A stretch of DNA of 64,000 nt from Paraphoma chrysanthemicola (Eukaryota > Ascomycota > Dothideomycetes > Pleosporales > Phaeosphaeriaceae). Below the pieces are notes generated by a model that was given only the letters and a program-made list of their open reading frames with translations, made no database searches and had not been told where the DNA came from. Shown here in pieces: positions 54,071-64,000 of the stretch. The stretch spans positions 806,001 through 870,000 of the forward strand of contig JAGMWG010000014.1 of the NCBI GenBank assembly GCA_020744225.1, written 5' to 3'. Each line of letters begins with the position of its first letter. Positions within the stretch are counted from its first letter, which is position 1. The translations under genes and the position numbers were made by a program.

Positions 54071-55807
54071 TCACACGGCGGCAATTCGCCCGGCGCCCAC
54101 GACGGTCCAGAAAGCTTCTTCTCTTCTCTCCTTTTCTCCTTTGGACCCCCTTGAATCGCCTAGGCCTTTGTCTTCAGCGTTCGCTTCTGTCTCGAATTCA
54201 AGACGAACGAATATGGGTATCTCGAGCAGGTCGTCGTCTTCGTCAAGCTCATCAGTGTCAGTTGTCTGTCCAAAGCCCAAAACTGGCTTCAGAAACCCAG
54301 GCACTACTTCAATGACTACACTCGTCCAATTACGTCCTCGGTCCCATACTTTGCCTGCTTCAATATGTCCGTCTGTCGCTGAGCCCCGGCCGGCAGCGGG
54401 CACTGATGAGGAAAGAGCGTCATCCCACATGTCGGTGTTGGCGCCGACCTCGAATTGTGGACAAAGAATCGTGACTCGTGTTTGCACTTTTCCAGGGGTG
54501 GTACTTGGGGTGGCCAAGGTGACCCGAATGGTGTCGAAGAGCGGATTGCTGAGCTGCAGGAGAAAGTGCGTGGGGATGCCCGACCTCAGGTTATTGTAAT
54601 TGAAGGGTGCTGGAGCGGGCGAGCCAGGCGTTGGCGGAACTGATGGAGTCGCGGCGCTGGGAAGGGCGCGAAGACTAAGACGGGGGATGTTGCTTAGGGC
54701 CAGGACCTTGATCTTGTAGCGCGTTGAGGTGATCTTGGACTCGGGCTTGGACAGGATGTGGCGGCAGGAGCGACAACGCTTCGAGCGCTTGGTGCAAAGC
54801 AAGGTTGCAATTGGACGCAGGGCATCCTCGAATTGGACATGTGGATCAGCCTGGGCCAGCTTCTGCGTCTGCGAGAGGGTGCTGCTCCATCCATCTCGCT
54901 TGATTCGTTCAATGGCTGCGTTATCTGAAGCGGTATCATGAACGAGCAAGCCCTCGAGCTCGGAGGCAGCTTCGCGCATAGGCGTTGGCTTTCCGCGCTT
55001 CTGCTTCTTGGCGCCGGTCGACGAGTACAGGTTCATGATGCGCGAGTAGGCCGACGGCGAGGAGAAGTTGAGGTCGTGCGCGGAGAAGGGGTTGGTGGGC
55101 GTCTGGGCTTCTATCTGGGCCTTGTAGAAAGCGCTGAGGTTGGCGAAGACGTCATCGCGGGTAGGTGATGGCCGCGCTCCCTCGCGGTCCGTGGTGGGCG
55201 AGTCCTCTGAGGGCGAGAGCAGGTGGCGTGAGTCGCGCTGCCTGGCGTCGAGCTCCTTCCGCCGCTCGCGGTCCTTGTCTCGCTCCTTCTGGGTCGGAAG
55301 GGGCCTGCCGCCATTGGCTATGCGGGCCAGCTGGCCATGGACGCCCGTGTGCTTCTCGAACTCGATGCCCGTCTCGACGGTGCTCCAGTGGCAGTAGGGA
55401 CAGGCGAGGATGAAGGGCCCGCCGGTCGCTGACGGGACGTCCGGGTTCTCGAGGGAGTTGACCGTCAGCGGCGCGATGCACACGGGGCAGTTGAAGCAGT
55501 TGCGCGTGCAGCGGTTGCCGTCGCTCTTGACGACGGAGCTGGGCACCTCGAAGAGACAGCTCGGGCAGTACCAGTTGAGCGTCTCCTCGATGACGCAGCG
55601 CGGACAGCGGATCTGCTGGCAGTCGTCGCAGTACAGCAGGTGCTCGAGCGGGTAGAGGGCGTAGTTGGCGCGCGGACTGCGGGGGTCAAAGGTGCCGTCT
55701 TCGTCGTCGGCGTCGGCGAGGATCTGCGAGGCGCGCTTGGCCGAGGCGGCCGTCGTGTTGTCGTAGCAGTCGCAGGCGTAGTATGTGTACGGGAAAGACT
55801 GTGCCAT
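54071..55807 (-). CDS. Dynactin subunit 4 (p62)
   Basis: Single exon, 578 aa from the ATG at MAQSFPYTYYACDC; upstream of it only an alternative in-frame GTG extension exists. The N-terminal ~150 residues hold a dense set of CxxC pairs (CDDCQQIRCPRC, YCPSCLFEVPSS, CFNCPVCIAPL) characteristic of the p62 RING-like region, followed by a long charged linker and beta-rich C-terminal domain (LCTKRSKRCRSCRHILSKP, then KVLALSNIPR). The protein sits at the pointed end of the dynactin filament, helping dynein carry cargo, nuclei and endosomes along microtubules. Length is typical for filamentous fungi. It shares a 237-bp divergent promoter with the next gene. Confidence 0.9.
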   Translation of the reverse strand: MAQSFPYTYYACDCYDNTTAASAKRASQILADADDEDGTFDPRSPRANYALYPLEHLLYCDDCQQIRCPRCVIEETLNWYCPSCLFEVPSSVVKSDGNRCTRNCFNCPVCIAPLTVNSLENPDVPSATGGPFILACPYCHWSTVETGIEFEKHTGVHGQLARIANGGRPLPTQKERDKDRERRKELDARQRDSRHLLSPSEDSPTTDREGARPSPTRDDVFANLSAFYKAQIEAQTPTNPFSAHDLNFSSPSAYSRIMNLYSSTGAKKQKRGKPTPMREAASELEGLLVHDTASDNAAIERIKRDGWSSTLSQTQKLAQADPHVQFEDALRPIATLLCTKRSKRCRSCRHILSKPESKITSTRYKIKVLALSNIPRLSLRALPSAATPSVPPTPGSPAPAPFNYNNLRSGIPTHFLLQLSNPLFDTIRVTLATPSTTPGKVQTRVTILCPQFEVGANTDMWDDALSSSVPAAGRGSATDGHIEAGKVWDRGRNWTSVVIEVVPGFLKPVLGFGQTTDTDELDEDDDLLEIPIFVRLEFETEANAEDKGLGDSRGSKGEKERREEAFWTVVGAGRIAAV

Positions 55808-56044
55808 GTCTCCCCAATGCAGACAATGTTTATGAGCTCGGTGGTGGTGAGCGTGCACGTGTGGGGAGCACTCTGGCCGCGTCGTGCGGAATGGCTGCGC
55901 TACTGCAGGGTCCAAAAATTGTTATGCACGTCCTGACATCACTACCCAGCTTCGACATAGCCGTCGTTTCACTTCACTTCACTTGACTTGACTTCACTGC
56001 ACACAGCATCACGGTCCGCATTGCAGCCAATTGCTCCCAAGACC
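55808..56044. promoter_or_regulatory. Shared promoter of dynactin p62 and NDUFAF5 homologue
   Basis: 237 bp between divergent start codons, the shortest such spacing here. It contains a CACTT/GACTT microrepeat (about 55970-55998). Confidence 0.5.
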
Positions 56045-57164
56045 ATGAACACACTCTCTATCCGCGCCCTCATCCCGCCTCTCACGCGACAATGCACCCC
56101 TCTGCGGGGCGTCCGCCGGTACGCGGTGCAAGCTCCCGGCGCGCCCACGCTCGAGATCTTCAGCAACCAGCACAAGTGGCAGCAGAAGGAGCGCGCCGCC
56201 TCCAACACGGAGCTGAGCAGGAGCGTCGACTATCTACGCGACGAAGTGGCCTCGCGGCTGTGCGAGCGCATTCTTGTACGACACGACCACACTCGCTCCA
56301 AGCACAGCAGACGGCTGCTAACGTGTGCAGGACATCAACCGCCACTTTCCCCGCGTCCTCGACCTGGGCGCCAACGCCTGCAACCTCGCCCGCATGCTCA
56401 CACTGCCGTCCGATGACTCCCCCGACAGCGGCCCGCGGTCCAAGCGCATCGGCACCGTCACTGCTGCCGAGTCCTCGGAGACGCTCCTCTACCGCGACGC
56501 CGACCTGCCCTTCAACAAGGACATTGACGTGGTGCGCGACGTCCTGCCCACCTCGGAACTCCTCCCCTACGATGCCAACACGTTCGACGCCGTGCTCAGC
56601 AGCCTGAGCCTGCATTGGATCAACGACCTGCCCTCGGTACTGGCCCAGGTCAACAACATCCTGAAGCCCGACAGCCCCTTCATGGGAGTCATGATGGGCG
56701 GCGATAGCCTGTACGAGCTGCGCACGTCGCTACAGCTTGCCGAACAGGACAGACGGGGCGGCGTATCGACTCACACTTCGCCACTGGCCGATGTGCGCGA
56801 CATTGGCGGCCTGCTGCAAAAGGCCGGCTTCAACCTCCTTACCGTTGACGTAGACGACATTGTTGTCGACTATCCCGATGCCTTTTCGCTCATGAAGGAC
56901 CTCCAAGCCATGGGCGAATCCAACGCTGTGCTCGGCCGCGAGAAGGGCGCAATCCAGCGCGACGTATTGCTTGCTGCCGAAGGCATATATCGGGAGCTAC
57001 ACGGAAACGAGGACGGCTCCTTGCCCGCCACTTTTCGCTTGATCTATATGATTGGCTGGAAGCCTGCTCCAACACAGCCAAAACCTCTCGAAAGAGGCAC
57101 CGGCATGTTCAGTATCAAAGACTATCTGGAAAAGAACGGCAAGAACTCGCAAGGGAAAGAGTAA
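56045..57164 (+). CDS. NDUFAF5 homologue, mitochondrial complex I assembly factor
   Basis: Two exons (56045-56275, 56331-57164) joined by a 55-bp intron give 354 aa. A basic, Arg-rich N-terminus suggests mitochondrial import. The core is a class I methyltransferase fold with LDLGANACNLARML and the family hallmark SSLSLHWINDLPSVL, then YELRTSLQLAEQDRRGGVS and FRLIYMIGWKP. The animal orthologue hydroxylates an arginine on subunit NDUFS7 during assembly of complex I. The annotation as assembly factor is firm; the exact chemistry in fungi is by homology only. Confidence 0.9.
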
Positions 57165-57406
57165 GCTCATATCATCCGATAGAGCACCAACGGCACGCGC
57201 TAGCAATCCTTGTTCGCCTCGCCTCACCCAACCTCGGATTCTAGTCCTGTCCACCTTTCCCGACCTTGCATCTCCAAAGCATGCGTGTTGCCGTCGTCAA
57301 CCGCGTCATTGCCCTTCACTGCTGCCTCATACAATGCGCGCAACTCCGCCCGTTCTCTGCTACGCAGTCTACTTGTCGACCATTCCAATACGCGCCGATC
57401 CACGCC

Positions 57407-58739
57407 ATGTCTAGATCAGTTACTCTGACTCCGGCACAAGATAGCGTTGCAAGCTTCCATAGCATCCTCAATGATTACTCTGTGAAGAGTCAAGTTCGCC
57501 AGGTCCGAAACATCGAGTTCTCCTCTTGGCGCCAATTAACCTTAGCAGATCAGTCTGCGTACACTCAAGGACCCTGAGACGGACCATAAAGGTGAACACA
57601 GACGACGATATACAAGAGAGCCATGGCTTCAATGCGTTGCTCGACTCGCAGAGCTGCACAACCTTGAGGAGGTACATATCAGATTCGGATTGCGAGTTTC
57701 CGTTTCAACTCACTTTATACACGAACCTGTAGATGATGTCTCATTTCGAACCAAGACGCTTAACACATTATTCAATGCGCTGGACCACGTGGACAGCAAG
57801 ATTAACACTTTAAGCATTGATAACCTACAAGACCTCACCGTGGGCGTATACAACACAGAGTCATTTCAAAATGTCCGCAGTAGGCTGAAGAGCCTACATC
57901 TGAAGATAGCAATGGAATGGAGTGAAGCTAGTCCAGAAGGGGACATCGACATCCCAGAAAAGCACGCATTCTTCGACCAGGAGCTCACTACACATTGGCT
58001 TCGGCCACTACAGGGGCAGCTCACTCACTTGAGCCTATATGCAGAGGACTTCTGGGGCGTCTACCCGCGCTGGGACTGCCGCCAGCTGCATTTCCCACGG
58101 CTGCGGTCACTTTCCCTAGGAAGATGGAGCCTAGCTCATGACTGGCAAATCGACTGGCTCCTCGCGCATGGTGATACATTAGAGGAGCTGCTTCTCGACG
58201 ACTGTCCTATTGCACACGCACTTCAATTCGACGAGTGGCAGCATAGATCCTTACAATGGGGCGCAGGGGAGGCCTCCGTAGGGACGGACGGTTGGAAAGT
58301 GGGACAAATATTCCCGTCGATGCGGTGGTCTACTGTTCTTCTGCAATTCGGTACTGGACTGAAAAGATTGAAACGATTCGGCATAGGCTACGGTGAATGG
58401 GACCCCGTTTATGGTGCTGAGTATGATCTCGCCTTCGACCGTCGCTACACCCTCCAGGCCCGTTTAGTCTCAACACGGTATTGCATGTTCGACTATGGAA
58501 CCTTGCCGTCGCCATGGATACAGGATTTCTCGACCCAGGAACGCGGGGAATCTGCTACTTCGGAGGAAGATATCCAGTATGACTGTGTCTGGATGATGGA
58601 GGACGACAATTGGGACCTGGACACGCAGTCCTGGACCGTGCCACCCAACTTGCAGTATCCACAAGAGAGGGAGAGGGAGCAGAAGGCTTTAGATGCCTTG
58701 ATGAAAGCGGTAGCGCAGAATCGCGAAAGCTTGCGGTAA
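57407..58739 (+). CDS. Hypothetical protein with leucine-rich-repeat-like layout
   Basis: The proposed model (57407-57481, 57549-58739) gives 421 aa; the long second exon is certain, the first exon is not. Visible are regularly spaced leucine segments (RLAELHNLEEVHIRF, QLTHLSLYAEDFWG, FPRLRSLSLGRW, DTLEELLLDDCPI) as in fungal F-box/LRR-type proteins. No F-box is seen at the N-terminus, so the 5' end may be wrong. Function unknown; possible role in protein-protein recognition. Confidence 0.6.
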
Positions 58740-58763
58740 AGATAGTGTAATCCAGACAAGATG

Positions 58764-59072
58764 TTACACCGTTCGGATCGTGCCCACACCTCTTCCGTCC
58801 AACTCTTTCGCCTTGCCTCGCTCTTTCTTAACCACCTCATCATTTCGTCCGTCCAATTCGACGAACATATCCACCGCGTTTCCGGGCAACTCAGCTTTCC
58901 CATCCTCGAGGCAATTCTCCACATGCGTTGAAGACTTTGGTCGACGAAGTCGCACCATGTTGATGATGATTGCCGTCAGCGCGATGCAGACACAAGCAAG
59001 TGGAATGACGAGCGCCAAGGCCATGTCAAGAGTGCTGAGCGACCCCGGAGTCGACGGAGGCGAGGACGCCAT
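58764..59072 (-). CDS. Small single-pass membrane protein, 102 aa
   Basis: A Ser/Pro-rich N-terminus (MASSPPSTPGSL) precedes one clear hydrophobic span at residues 17-39 (ALALVIPLACVCIALTAIII), then a basic stop-transfer segment (RLRRPK) and a charged tail. This predicts outside-N, inside-C topology. Single exon. No family recognised; similar short proteins are common in ascomycetes. Close tail-to-tail spacing to the preceding gene (24 bp). Confidence 0.6.
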   Translation of the reverse strand: MASSPPSTPGSLSTLDMALALVIPLACVCIALTAIIINMVRLRRPKSSTHVENCLEDGKAELPGNAVDMFVELDGRNDEVVKKERGKAKELDGRGVGTIRTV

Positions 59073-59672
59073 GATTTGCCTTTGTCGAGGATGCCGTTGA
59101 AATGTGCAGATGATGGTTAGAACTGCATACAGTAAATGAAAACACCAAAGTTAAAAAGAAAGGTTGCACTATTTCCTCCATGGCGCAATCCAGCCGCCAT
59201 GTTTTATACAGATGCATCGTTGTGTAGTCGCAAAATGGGGCGCCTTTGGCGCCCTCTGCGGCGCAGCAGTGCACGACGTGTTTGACACAGTATCGATGCA
59301 TCCATGGTTTGAGGATTGCGTATCAAGTGTCGCAATTCGAACTTTGTATGAAAGTATTAGCGCTCGAAGCATTCTGGAGTTCTGAGTTGGGTTTCTCGTG
59401 TCTGAGCAGTTGTGCCCGATATGTCGGGTCGCAGGCATGATTGCACCTTTCCAGTGCCTTCACCGTCAGACACAAAACCTAGCACATGTCTCGTCCGTTG
59501 AAACAAAAATCTTTGAATCAATAGCATTAAATTCCATGGGTATCCGAACATTCTCGCTCTCGTTATCTTGGGTCCCAATTATACCCAGCACAGCTAACTT
59601 GCCGTCAAATCCTATGCCCTGTGCTCTTTTGAGCAACTGATCCAAGTCACCAATCCATTTCAGACGAGAGTT
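59073..59672. other. Intergenic region
   Basis: 600 bp. Several overlapping short frames exist on both strands but without motifs; no RNA gene recognised. Confidence 0.4.
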
Positions 59673-60369
59673 CTATTTCTCGTTGTTCTTCTCATCCAGA
59701 CAGATGCACAACGCAGCTACCAGCGCAAGATCAACGCCTGGCGCAACCTGCACACCATATGTTTGCTGGCCGAAGAAGATGTCCTTGCCGCTCAGAATCT
59801 TGCGATCAATGCGTGCGACCACGATACCTTGTCGTCATGTTAGCCATTTTATCTGTGTATAGACCGAGGAGTAGCCTTACCACCCTGTGCTTCGTCGATG
59901 ATGTCGGCCGTCGTGTCGAACCAGTTTCCTTTCATTGTCAAGACTTCTTGTTTGCCGGACTGACTTGTAAACGTTGCTTTGGCTTTACTTCCCAACACTG
60001 CGCAGAACGCCTTTAGTATCCATAGTACTCTTTGGATGCCTCGAGATACTTACACGCAAGGCTACTCTTCACCTCACACAACTTCTTCCCATCCGCTCCC
60101 TCCACAGCATACGTCGCATGGATATGAAAGTGTTCCTTGACAATGCTAAACAAGTGATTGCCCTGCATGTCGCTGACCTTCTTGCGGCCGGAAATGGACA
60201 GCACTTTGCCCTCGACTTGTAGGATGGGCGTGCCATTGGCGAGCTTGATGCTGAAGCTGTCTCCGGAGAGGGAGAGGACTTTTTCTTTAAGCACAAGAGT
60301 TTCGGGTTGTTGAGCGATGAATTGCGGGAAAATCGCAATAGGCTGCGCAACACCTCGAAGACCGGCCAT
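59673..60369 (-). CDS. LURP-one-related / tubby C2-like protein
   Basis: Three exons (60369-60054, 59997-59881, 59827-59673) give 195 aa. Core features are the alternating beta strands of the LURP-one/tubby-C-terminal fold: LVLKEKVLSLSGDSFSIKL, ILQVEGKVLSISGRKKVSD, then after splicing KGNWFDTTADIIDE and RIDRKILSGKDIFFGQQTY. The last exon closes the barrel (VDLALVAALCICLDEKNNEK). Plant members act in defence signalling; fungal members are uncharacterised. No signal peptide or catalytic site. All introns have canonical signals and matching phase. Confidence 0.82.
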
Positions 60370-61406
60370 GGTTGCTGGACAAGGCTTGTGGAGAGATTTG
60401 CGCGAGATGCACGAGTCGGTTGCCTAGATGGTAGTGGACTCAGAAGGAGCGAAATGAGATGCGGCTTAATGACTATGCAGTCGTGAGAGATGTGGTGTGA
60501 TGTCGTTTTGATCAAGCTGATCGGATACGCACTATCAGTCGCAACTTCCGGCTGCCCCACCTAGCTTTATATACCCTCGACAAGACGCATCGACTGCGGC
60601 TGAGCTCGTCAGCTCGGCCCTTCACAGGCTGCGGCGTGACTGCTTATGCATATTCGTTGGCGTTGCAAACACAACCGCATCTGATTTGTTGACTTACACA
60701 AGCGCGGAACGACCGTTGACCCGTCCAGTTGCTCCTTGGACATACGTATCGCTCATTTGCTAAACTCTGCCTAAGCCTACAAATAGATGTATACAGCCTT
60801 GTCGCGCAAATGATCGACGGGCCTGATGACGTCGAATCTGGACAGTGAATGGCAACGATCGTTGTGGAGTCCGAACGATTGCCCAGGCTGGCAAACACAG
60901 CCACGCCTATTTCGACACAGCCGACACATTCAAAGCACGCCATCGGATCAGGCCAAGGTAAGAAATACACATGAACAAAGCTGCTCTTCACCATTAACGA
61001 AGCGGGTACTATATTCTACCGCATATTTGCGGCATATCTAACATGGACACTATATGCACAAGGCTACGCCTCCGGGTCATCCCGCCTTTGGAAACGTCAG
61101 GTAGAGTGTATCCGACCACCCACAGGCAGCTAGCGATGCCAGCTCAAGGTTTATGTTCGAATGACAGATTTGATACAGCGGGCTGTGGGACCAAGGCGGC
61201 CAACAAGACATTATGGCGGACAGGGCGCCGCGGTATGTGGTGGGAGACGCTATGCCAAGAGCTCCAGGGGGTATACAAGTCAGAGTCTTGGACAGATGCT
61301 ATGAAACAGAACAATGCAATATAGTCTTGAGACACGTACATGCGTGTCGTGAAAAAAGACAAAGGTACATGAGCGACAGTAAGAAGTGAAGGATGTCGAA
61401 ACTTCG
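60370..61406. other. Intergenic region
   Basis: About 1 kb. A minus-strand frame (60644-60994) and plus-strand frames show no motif, splice logic or credible start. I see nothing else. Confidence 0.4.
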
Positions 61407-63257
61407 TCAAACATTTTCAGTAAATTTAGAACTGCGAGATCCATCAGCAGATTGTAGACTTCGCCCAAGCGTGCTGCGAGGAATCTCCGGGTTGGGCGAC
61501 TGGGGCGGGCTCAGATGTGTGCGAGCTGTGGGAAATGGTGCAGGGTCTGCAAATGGGTTGACATCATCGTCGGGGTGACGAATTACAGGAGTTCGGGCAG
61601 GACTTGGTCGAATGTTCATCATGCCCGCACCTGCAGCGACTGGGCTTCCACCCAGGTCCTTTTCGAGTTCCTTGGAGAGCCCTGCGCCACCGTAGGTTCC
61701 ATGATCGTCTTGGTAGAAAGACGACCCAGACATCGTTCCTCCGCGCGAAAATTGCTCTGAGGTCATACCCTCGCTGAATGCAGAAGGAAGCTTGCGTCCA
61801 GAAACTCGTTGAAAACTGCGCTCGCCACCACTAGTGGTTGTTTCAGCTGTTGATCGCGACAGACCAGAGAACCGATTTAAGAAAGCCGAAGGTATACGGT
61901 TGTTCCGTGATGAATCTTGGATCATGGGCTGTGTGCGTTCGGTCGTTTCGTCTCCGGTAAGCTGAAGCGCACCCTGGCGTTTTCGCCTGTGGCGCCTAAG
62001 TAGTAGAAGGATGATGGCCAAGATAAGTGCCGCGCCAGCTAAACTGCCAACGACACTCCCGACAACTTGTGGTGTTTCCAGAGGGGTGCTGTTGCCGCTC
62101 GAGCCAGTGCCGGCAGCCGCCGGGCTCTGACCCGGTGGTAAAGCTGTGCCGACTGCAGCGCCTCCTCCAGCACCACCAGCCGACGTGGTTCCTGCGTTTT
62201 GCGAGGCGGTAGCACTTGCGCGTCGGGACGAGGCGGTTTCGTCAAAATCGAACGTCGAAGAACGACCAGATGGATCCAGGGAGAGGGCATCAGACGCGGA
62301 CAAAAAGATGGAGGCGCTGTTGAGCGAGGCAATAGCTCCAGATGACAGGGAAGGTGTAGGATCAGAGGTGACGTTGGCAGCAGGAGATGGCGCCGCAGAT
62401 AGAGGTGCAGGTACCACGCTGCTCCCTGGCATGCTAGTGGGTGCTGGTGAAGGGGTGACTGCGCCTGTACTAACTTGAGCCACTAGAGCGGATGCACCAG
62501 ATGGCCATGGGTACGAAGGAACGACAAGATTGCTGGGAAAGGCTGGTACTGATGGCACCACAGGTTGGGCGGCAGTCGGAAATGGAGGAACCGAAGGCAC
62601 TTGTGGTAATGATGGGACGGTTGGTACTGCCACAGAGGGCACAGCTGGAACTGACGGGACTACCGCACCTACGACGCCTGAAACCACGGGCGCGGCGATA
62701 GAGTCCACGGCGTTGACGACAGGCGACGCTATGGGCGCAACCACGGATTCGACGACGTTGATGACAGCTGACACTGCGGGCGCAGCAACGGATTCTACAA
62801 CGTTATTTGCGGCTGATACTACGGGCGCGGCAACAGAATCCACGACATTGTTGACTGCAGACGCGACCGGGGCAATGATGGCGGGAATCAGCCCTCCTGG
62901 GGTGTCGACGGCTGGCTCCGGTGTGGATTCACTTGCATCTGCTTGCGTCTTGGTCTCTTGGCCCACCAGGTTTCCACTGGAGTCGACGGTAGCGATGACT
63001 TCCACGTTGACGGTCAGGACTCTTGTGGCGGCTTGTGCCTGCCGGCGGTGGTAGAAGCGGTGGTCCTTTGTCATGGCGATGCGCTTTCTTCTCCTCTCCT
63101 TTTGCGCCAACAGTAGGCTGTCTAGAGCAGTATACAGATAGCCTTCGTCGGCCTCTGTCTCTTCTTCCCCCCTCTCGTTCGTTTGATGGTTCTGCGCTTG
63201 ATGAGGACGTAGTGTGCCGACTATAGATGGACGAGTCGGTGTTGGCGTAGTGTCCAT
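61407..63257 (-). CDS. Mucin-like single-pass membrane protein
   Basis: Single exon, 616 aa from the first ATG (a second ATG at 63074 is equally plausible). After a charged start with HRRQAQAATRVLTVNVEV comes an Ala/Val-rich array of about 19-residue repeats (units like APVVSAANNVVESVA, DNA 62650-62880). A Pro/Ser/Thr-rich stalk follows, then a hydrophobic span near residues 398-421 (VVGSLAGAALILAIILLLL), a strongly basic border (RRHRRKRQ) and a Ser/Pro-rich cytoplasmic tail. The layout is that of fungal cell-surface sensors or adhesion proteins, but no WSC or CFEM domain and no clear signal peptide is visible. Confidence 0.75.
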   Translation of the reverse strand: MDTTPTPTRPSIVGTLRPHQAQNHQTNERGEEETEADEGYLYTALDSLLLAQKERRRKRIAMTKDHRFYHRRQAQAATRVLTVNVEVIATVDSSGNLVGQETKTQADASESTPEPAVDTPGGLIPAIIAPVASAVNNVVDSVAAPVVSAANNVVESVAAPAVSAVINVVESVVAPIASPVVNAVDSIAAPVVSGVVGAVVPSVPAVPSVAVPTVPSLPQVPSVPPFPTAAQPVVPSVPAFPSNLVVPSYPWPSGASALVAQVSTGAVTPSPAPTSMPGSSVVPAPLSAAPSPAANVTSDPTPSLSSGAIASLNSASIFLSASDALSLDPSGRSSTFDFDETASSRRASATASQNAGTTSAGGAGGGAAVGTALPPGQSPAAAGTGSSGNSTPLETPQVVGSVVGSLAGAALILAIILLLLRRHRRKRQGALQLTGDETTERTQPMIQDSSRNNRIPSAFLNRFSGLSRSTAETTTSGGERSFQRVSGRKLPSAFSEGMTSEQFSRGGTMSGSSFYQDDHGTYGGAGLSKELEKDLGGSPVAAGAGMMNIRPSPARTPVIRHPDDDVNPFADPAPFPTARTHLSPPQSPNPEIPRSTLGRSLQSADGSRSSKFTENV

Positions 63258-64000
63258 AAAGCTTGTGAATGGTCTAGTGCAGGATGCGCACCAATGTAGC
63301 TCTCAGAGTGTCGGTGGCGAAGGCGCTATGTGTGCGTGACATGTGTTGTAGTGAGCGTAGCGAGTTGGACGGTGTTGGCGCTATACAAAGGAGTGGACGT
63401 TGGTTGGGGCTGTGGCCAGGGTATAGTCCAGTCAATGGATGCAATGCAGAAAGCGCAGAGGGAGTGTCGAGAAACGAACGGACGCCAAAGGGCTGGCTGG
63501 CAGAGGAAGGATCTGGCGAGCGATCAGCGCTGCAATGGCTGCCAAAGTCGCGGGTAAGTTTAGCGACAACGTGATCACGCACCTGGACGCGGTCAATGGA
63601 CCAGCATTCACTGTACGGAGCAAGTGGCTCGCGCAGGTAGGCGGCCGACTGCTATGAGAGGCGGCGAAATGTGGGGACTGAGGGCGATATTGCAAGCGTC
63701 GTCTTCTGCTGTGCGTGGTGCAACGTAGCGGGGACCACCTGGGCGAAGGGTCGCTGTCGCGATGCGGCGTGCAACCGTTGTGTATTCGACAACGGGTCGT
63801 CCTCTCTCGGTCCTGGTCCTGGTCCTGGTCCTAAGTGCTCCCCCAGAGCCGCGCAGCACTGGAGAGATGGAATTGTCGACGTCGCAGCGGGAGTCGTGGT
63901 GGGAGAAGGAGCACTGGAGCGAGAGCAGACGCACGGCACCGCCGTTGGGGTGTACTGTAGGACGGGCCAGTCCCGTCTGATTGGCTTCTGTGGCTTCGAA
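63258..64000. other. Upstream region without recognised gene
   Basis: About 740 bp, GC-rich, with a four-fold GGTCCT microrepeat at 63809-63832. Overlapping frames on both strands are not supported. A gene could continue beyond the window end. Confidence 0.35.

Noticed and set aside
55110..55690. Frames rich in Arg/Ala on both strands
   Set aside because: They are shadows of the dynactin p62 coding region, which contains the CxxC array.

Overview
The window is nuclear DNA of a filamentous ascomycete, most likely a Dothideomycete-type fungus. The evidence is short spliceosomal introns (about 44-154 bp, mostly GTRNGT donors with CTAAC/CTGAC-like branch sites), fungal-only families (C2H2 plus Zn2Cys6 regulator, glutaminase A, DUF7918, PL26 lyase, dynactin p62) and a long AT-rich block with the dinucleotide signature of repeat-induced point mutation (RIP). 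Exon borders below were worked out by hand from splice signals, reading phase and family motifs; every multi-exon model was checked to give a whole number of codons. Family assignments rest on recognised motifs, not on database searches.

Layout. (A) 1-10.2 kb: gene-empty, TpA-rich, CpA/TpG-poor RIP block. It holds a small patch that escaped RIP (1030-1074), three perfect 107-bp tandem repeats (8343-8673) and a 452-bp element with 13-bp terminal inverted repeats and a 10-bp target duplication (9006-9477). (B) 10.2-23.3 kb: a compact enzyme cluster directly at the edge of that block: transcription factor, Baeyer-Villiger-type monooxygenase 1, ABM-fold small protein, Baeyer-Villiger-type monooxygenase 2, class III CoA-transferase, dienelactone-hydrolase-like protein. 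All five structural genes have the heptamer ACTCCGA in their upstream regions. No polyketide synthase, NRPS, terpene synthase or transporter accompanies them, so ring-cleaving catabolism of a ketone or aromatic compound (ketone to lactone, lactone opening, CoA activation) is my leading inference. (C) 23.3-28.9 kb: one large hypothetical protein and a gene-poor stretch with an 11-bp tandem repeat. (D) 29-36 kb: secreted PL26 exo-rhamnogalacturonan lyase, then an 805-aa fusion of a PaxM-like FAD monooxygenase with a multi-pass membrane domain. (E) 36.5-43 kb: fungal hypothetical proteins, including a DUF7918 protein. (F) 43.3-64 kb: ordinary euchromatic genes: glutaminase A, (6-4) photolyase/cryptochrome with an apparent 1-nt exon, a divergent TauD dioxygenase/MFS permease pair (probable sulfonate use), an aldo/keto reductase, dynactin p62 head-to-head with the complex I assembly factor NDUFAF5, an unrecognised protein, a small membrane protein, a LURP-one/tubby-like protein and a mucin-like single-pass membrane protein.

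The most notable items are the cluster with its shared promoter heptamer, the post-RIP mobile element, the micro-exon in the photolyase gene and the monooxygenase-membrane fusion.
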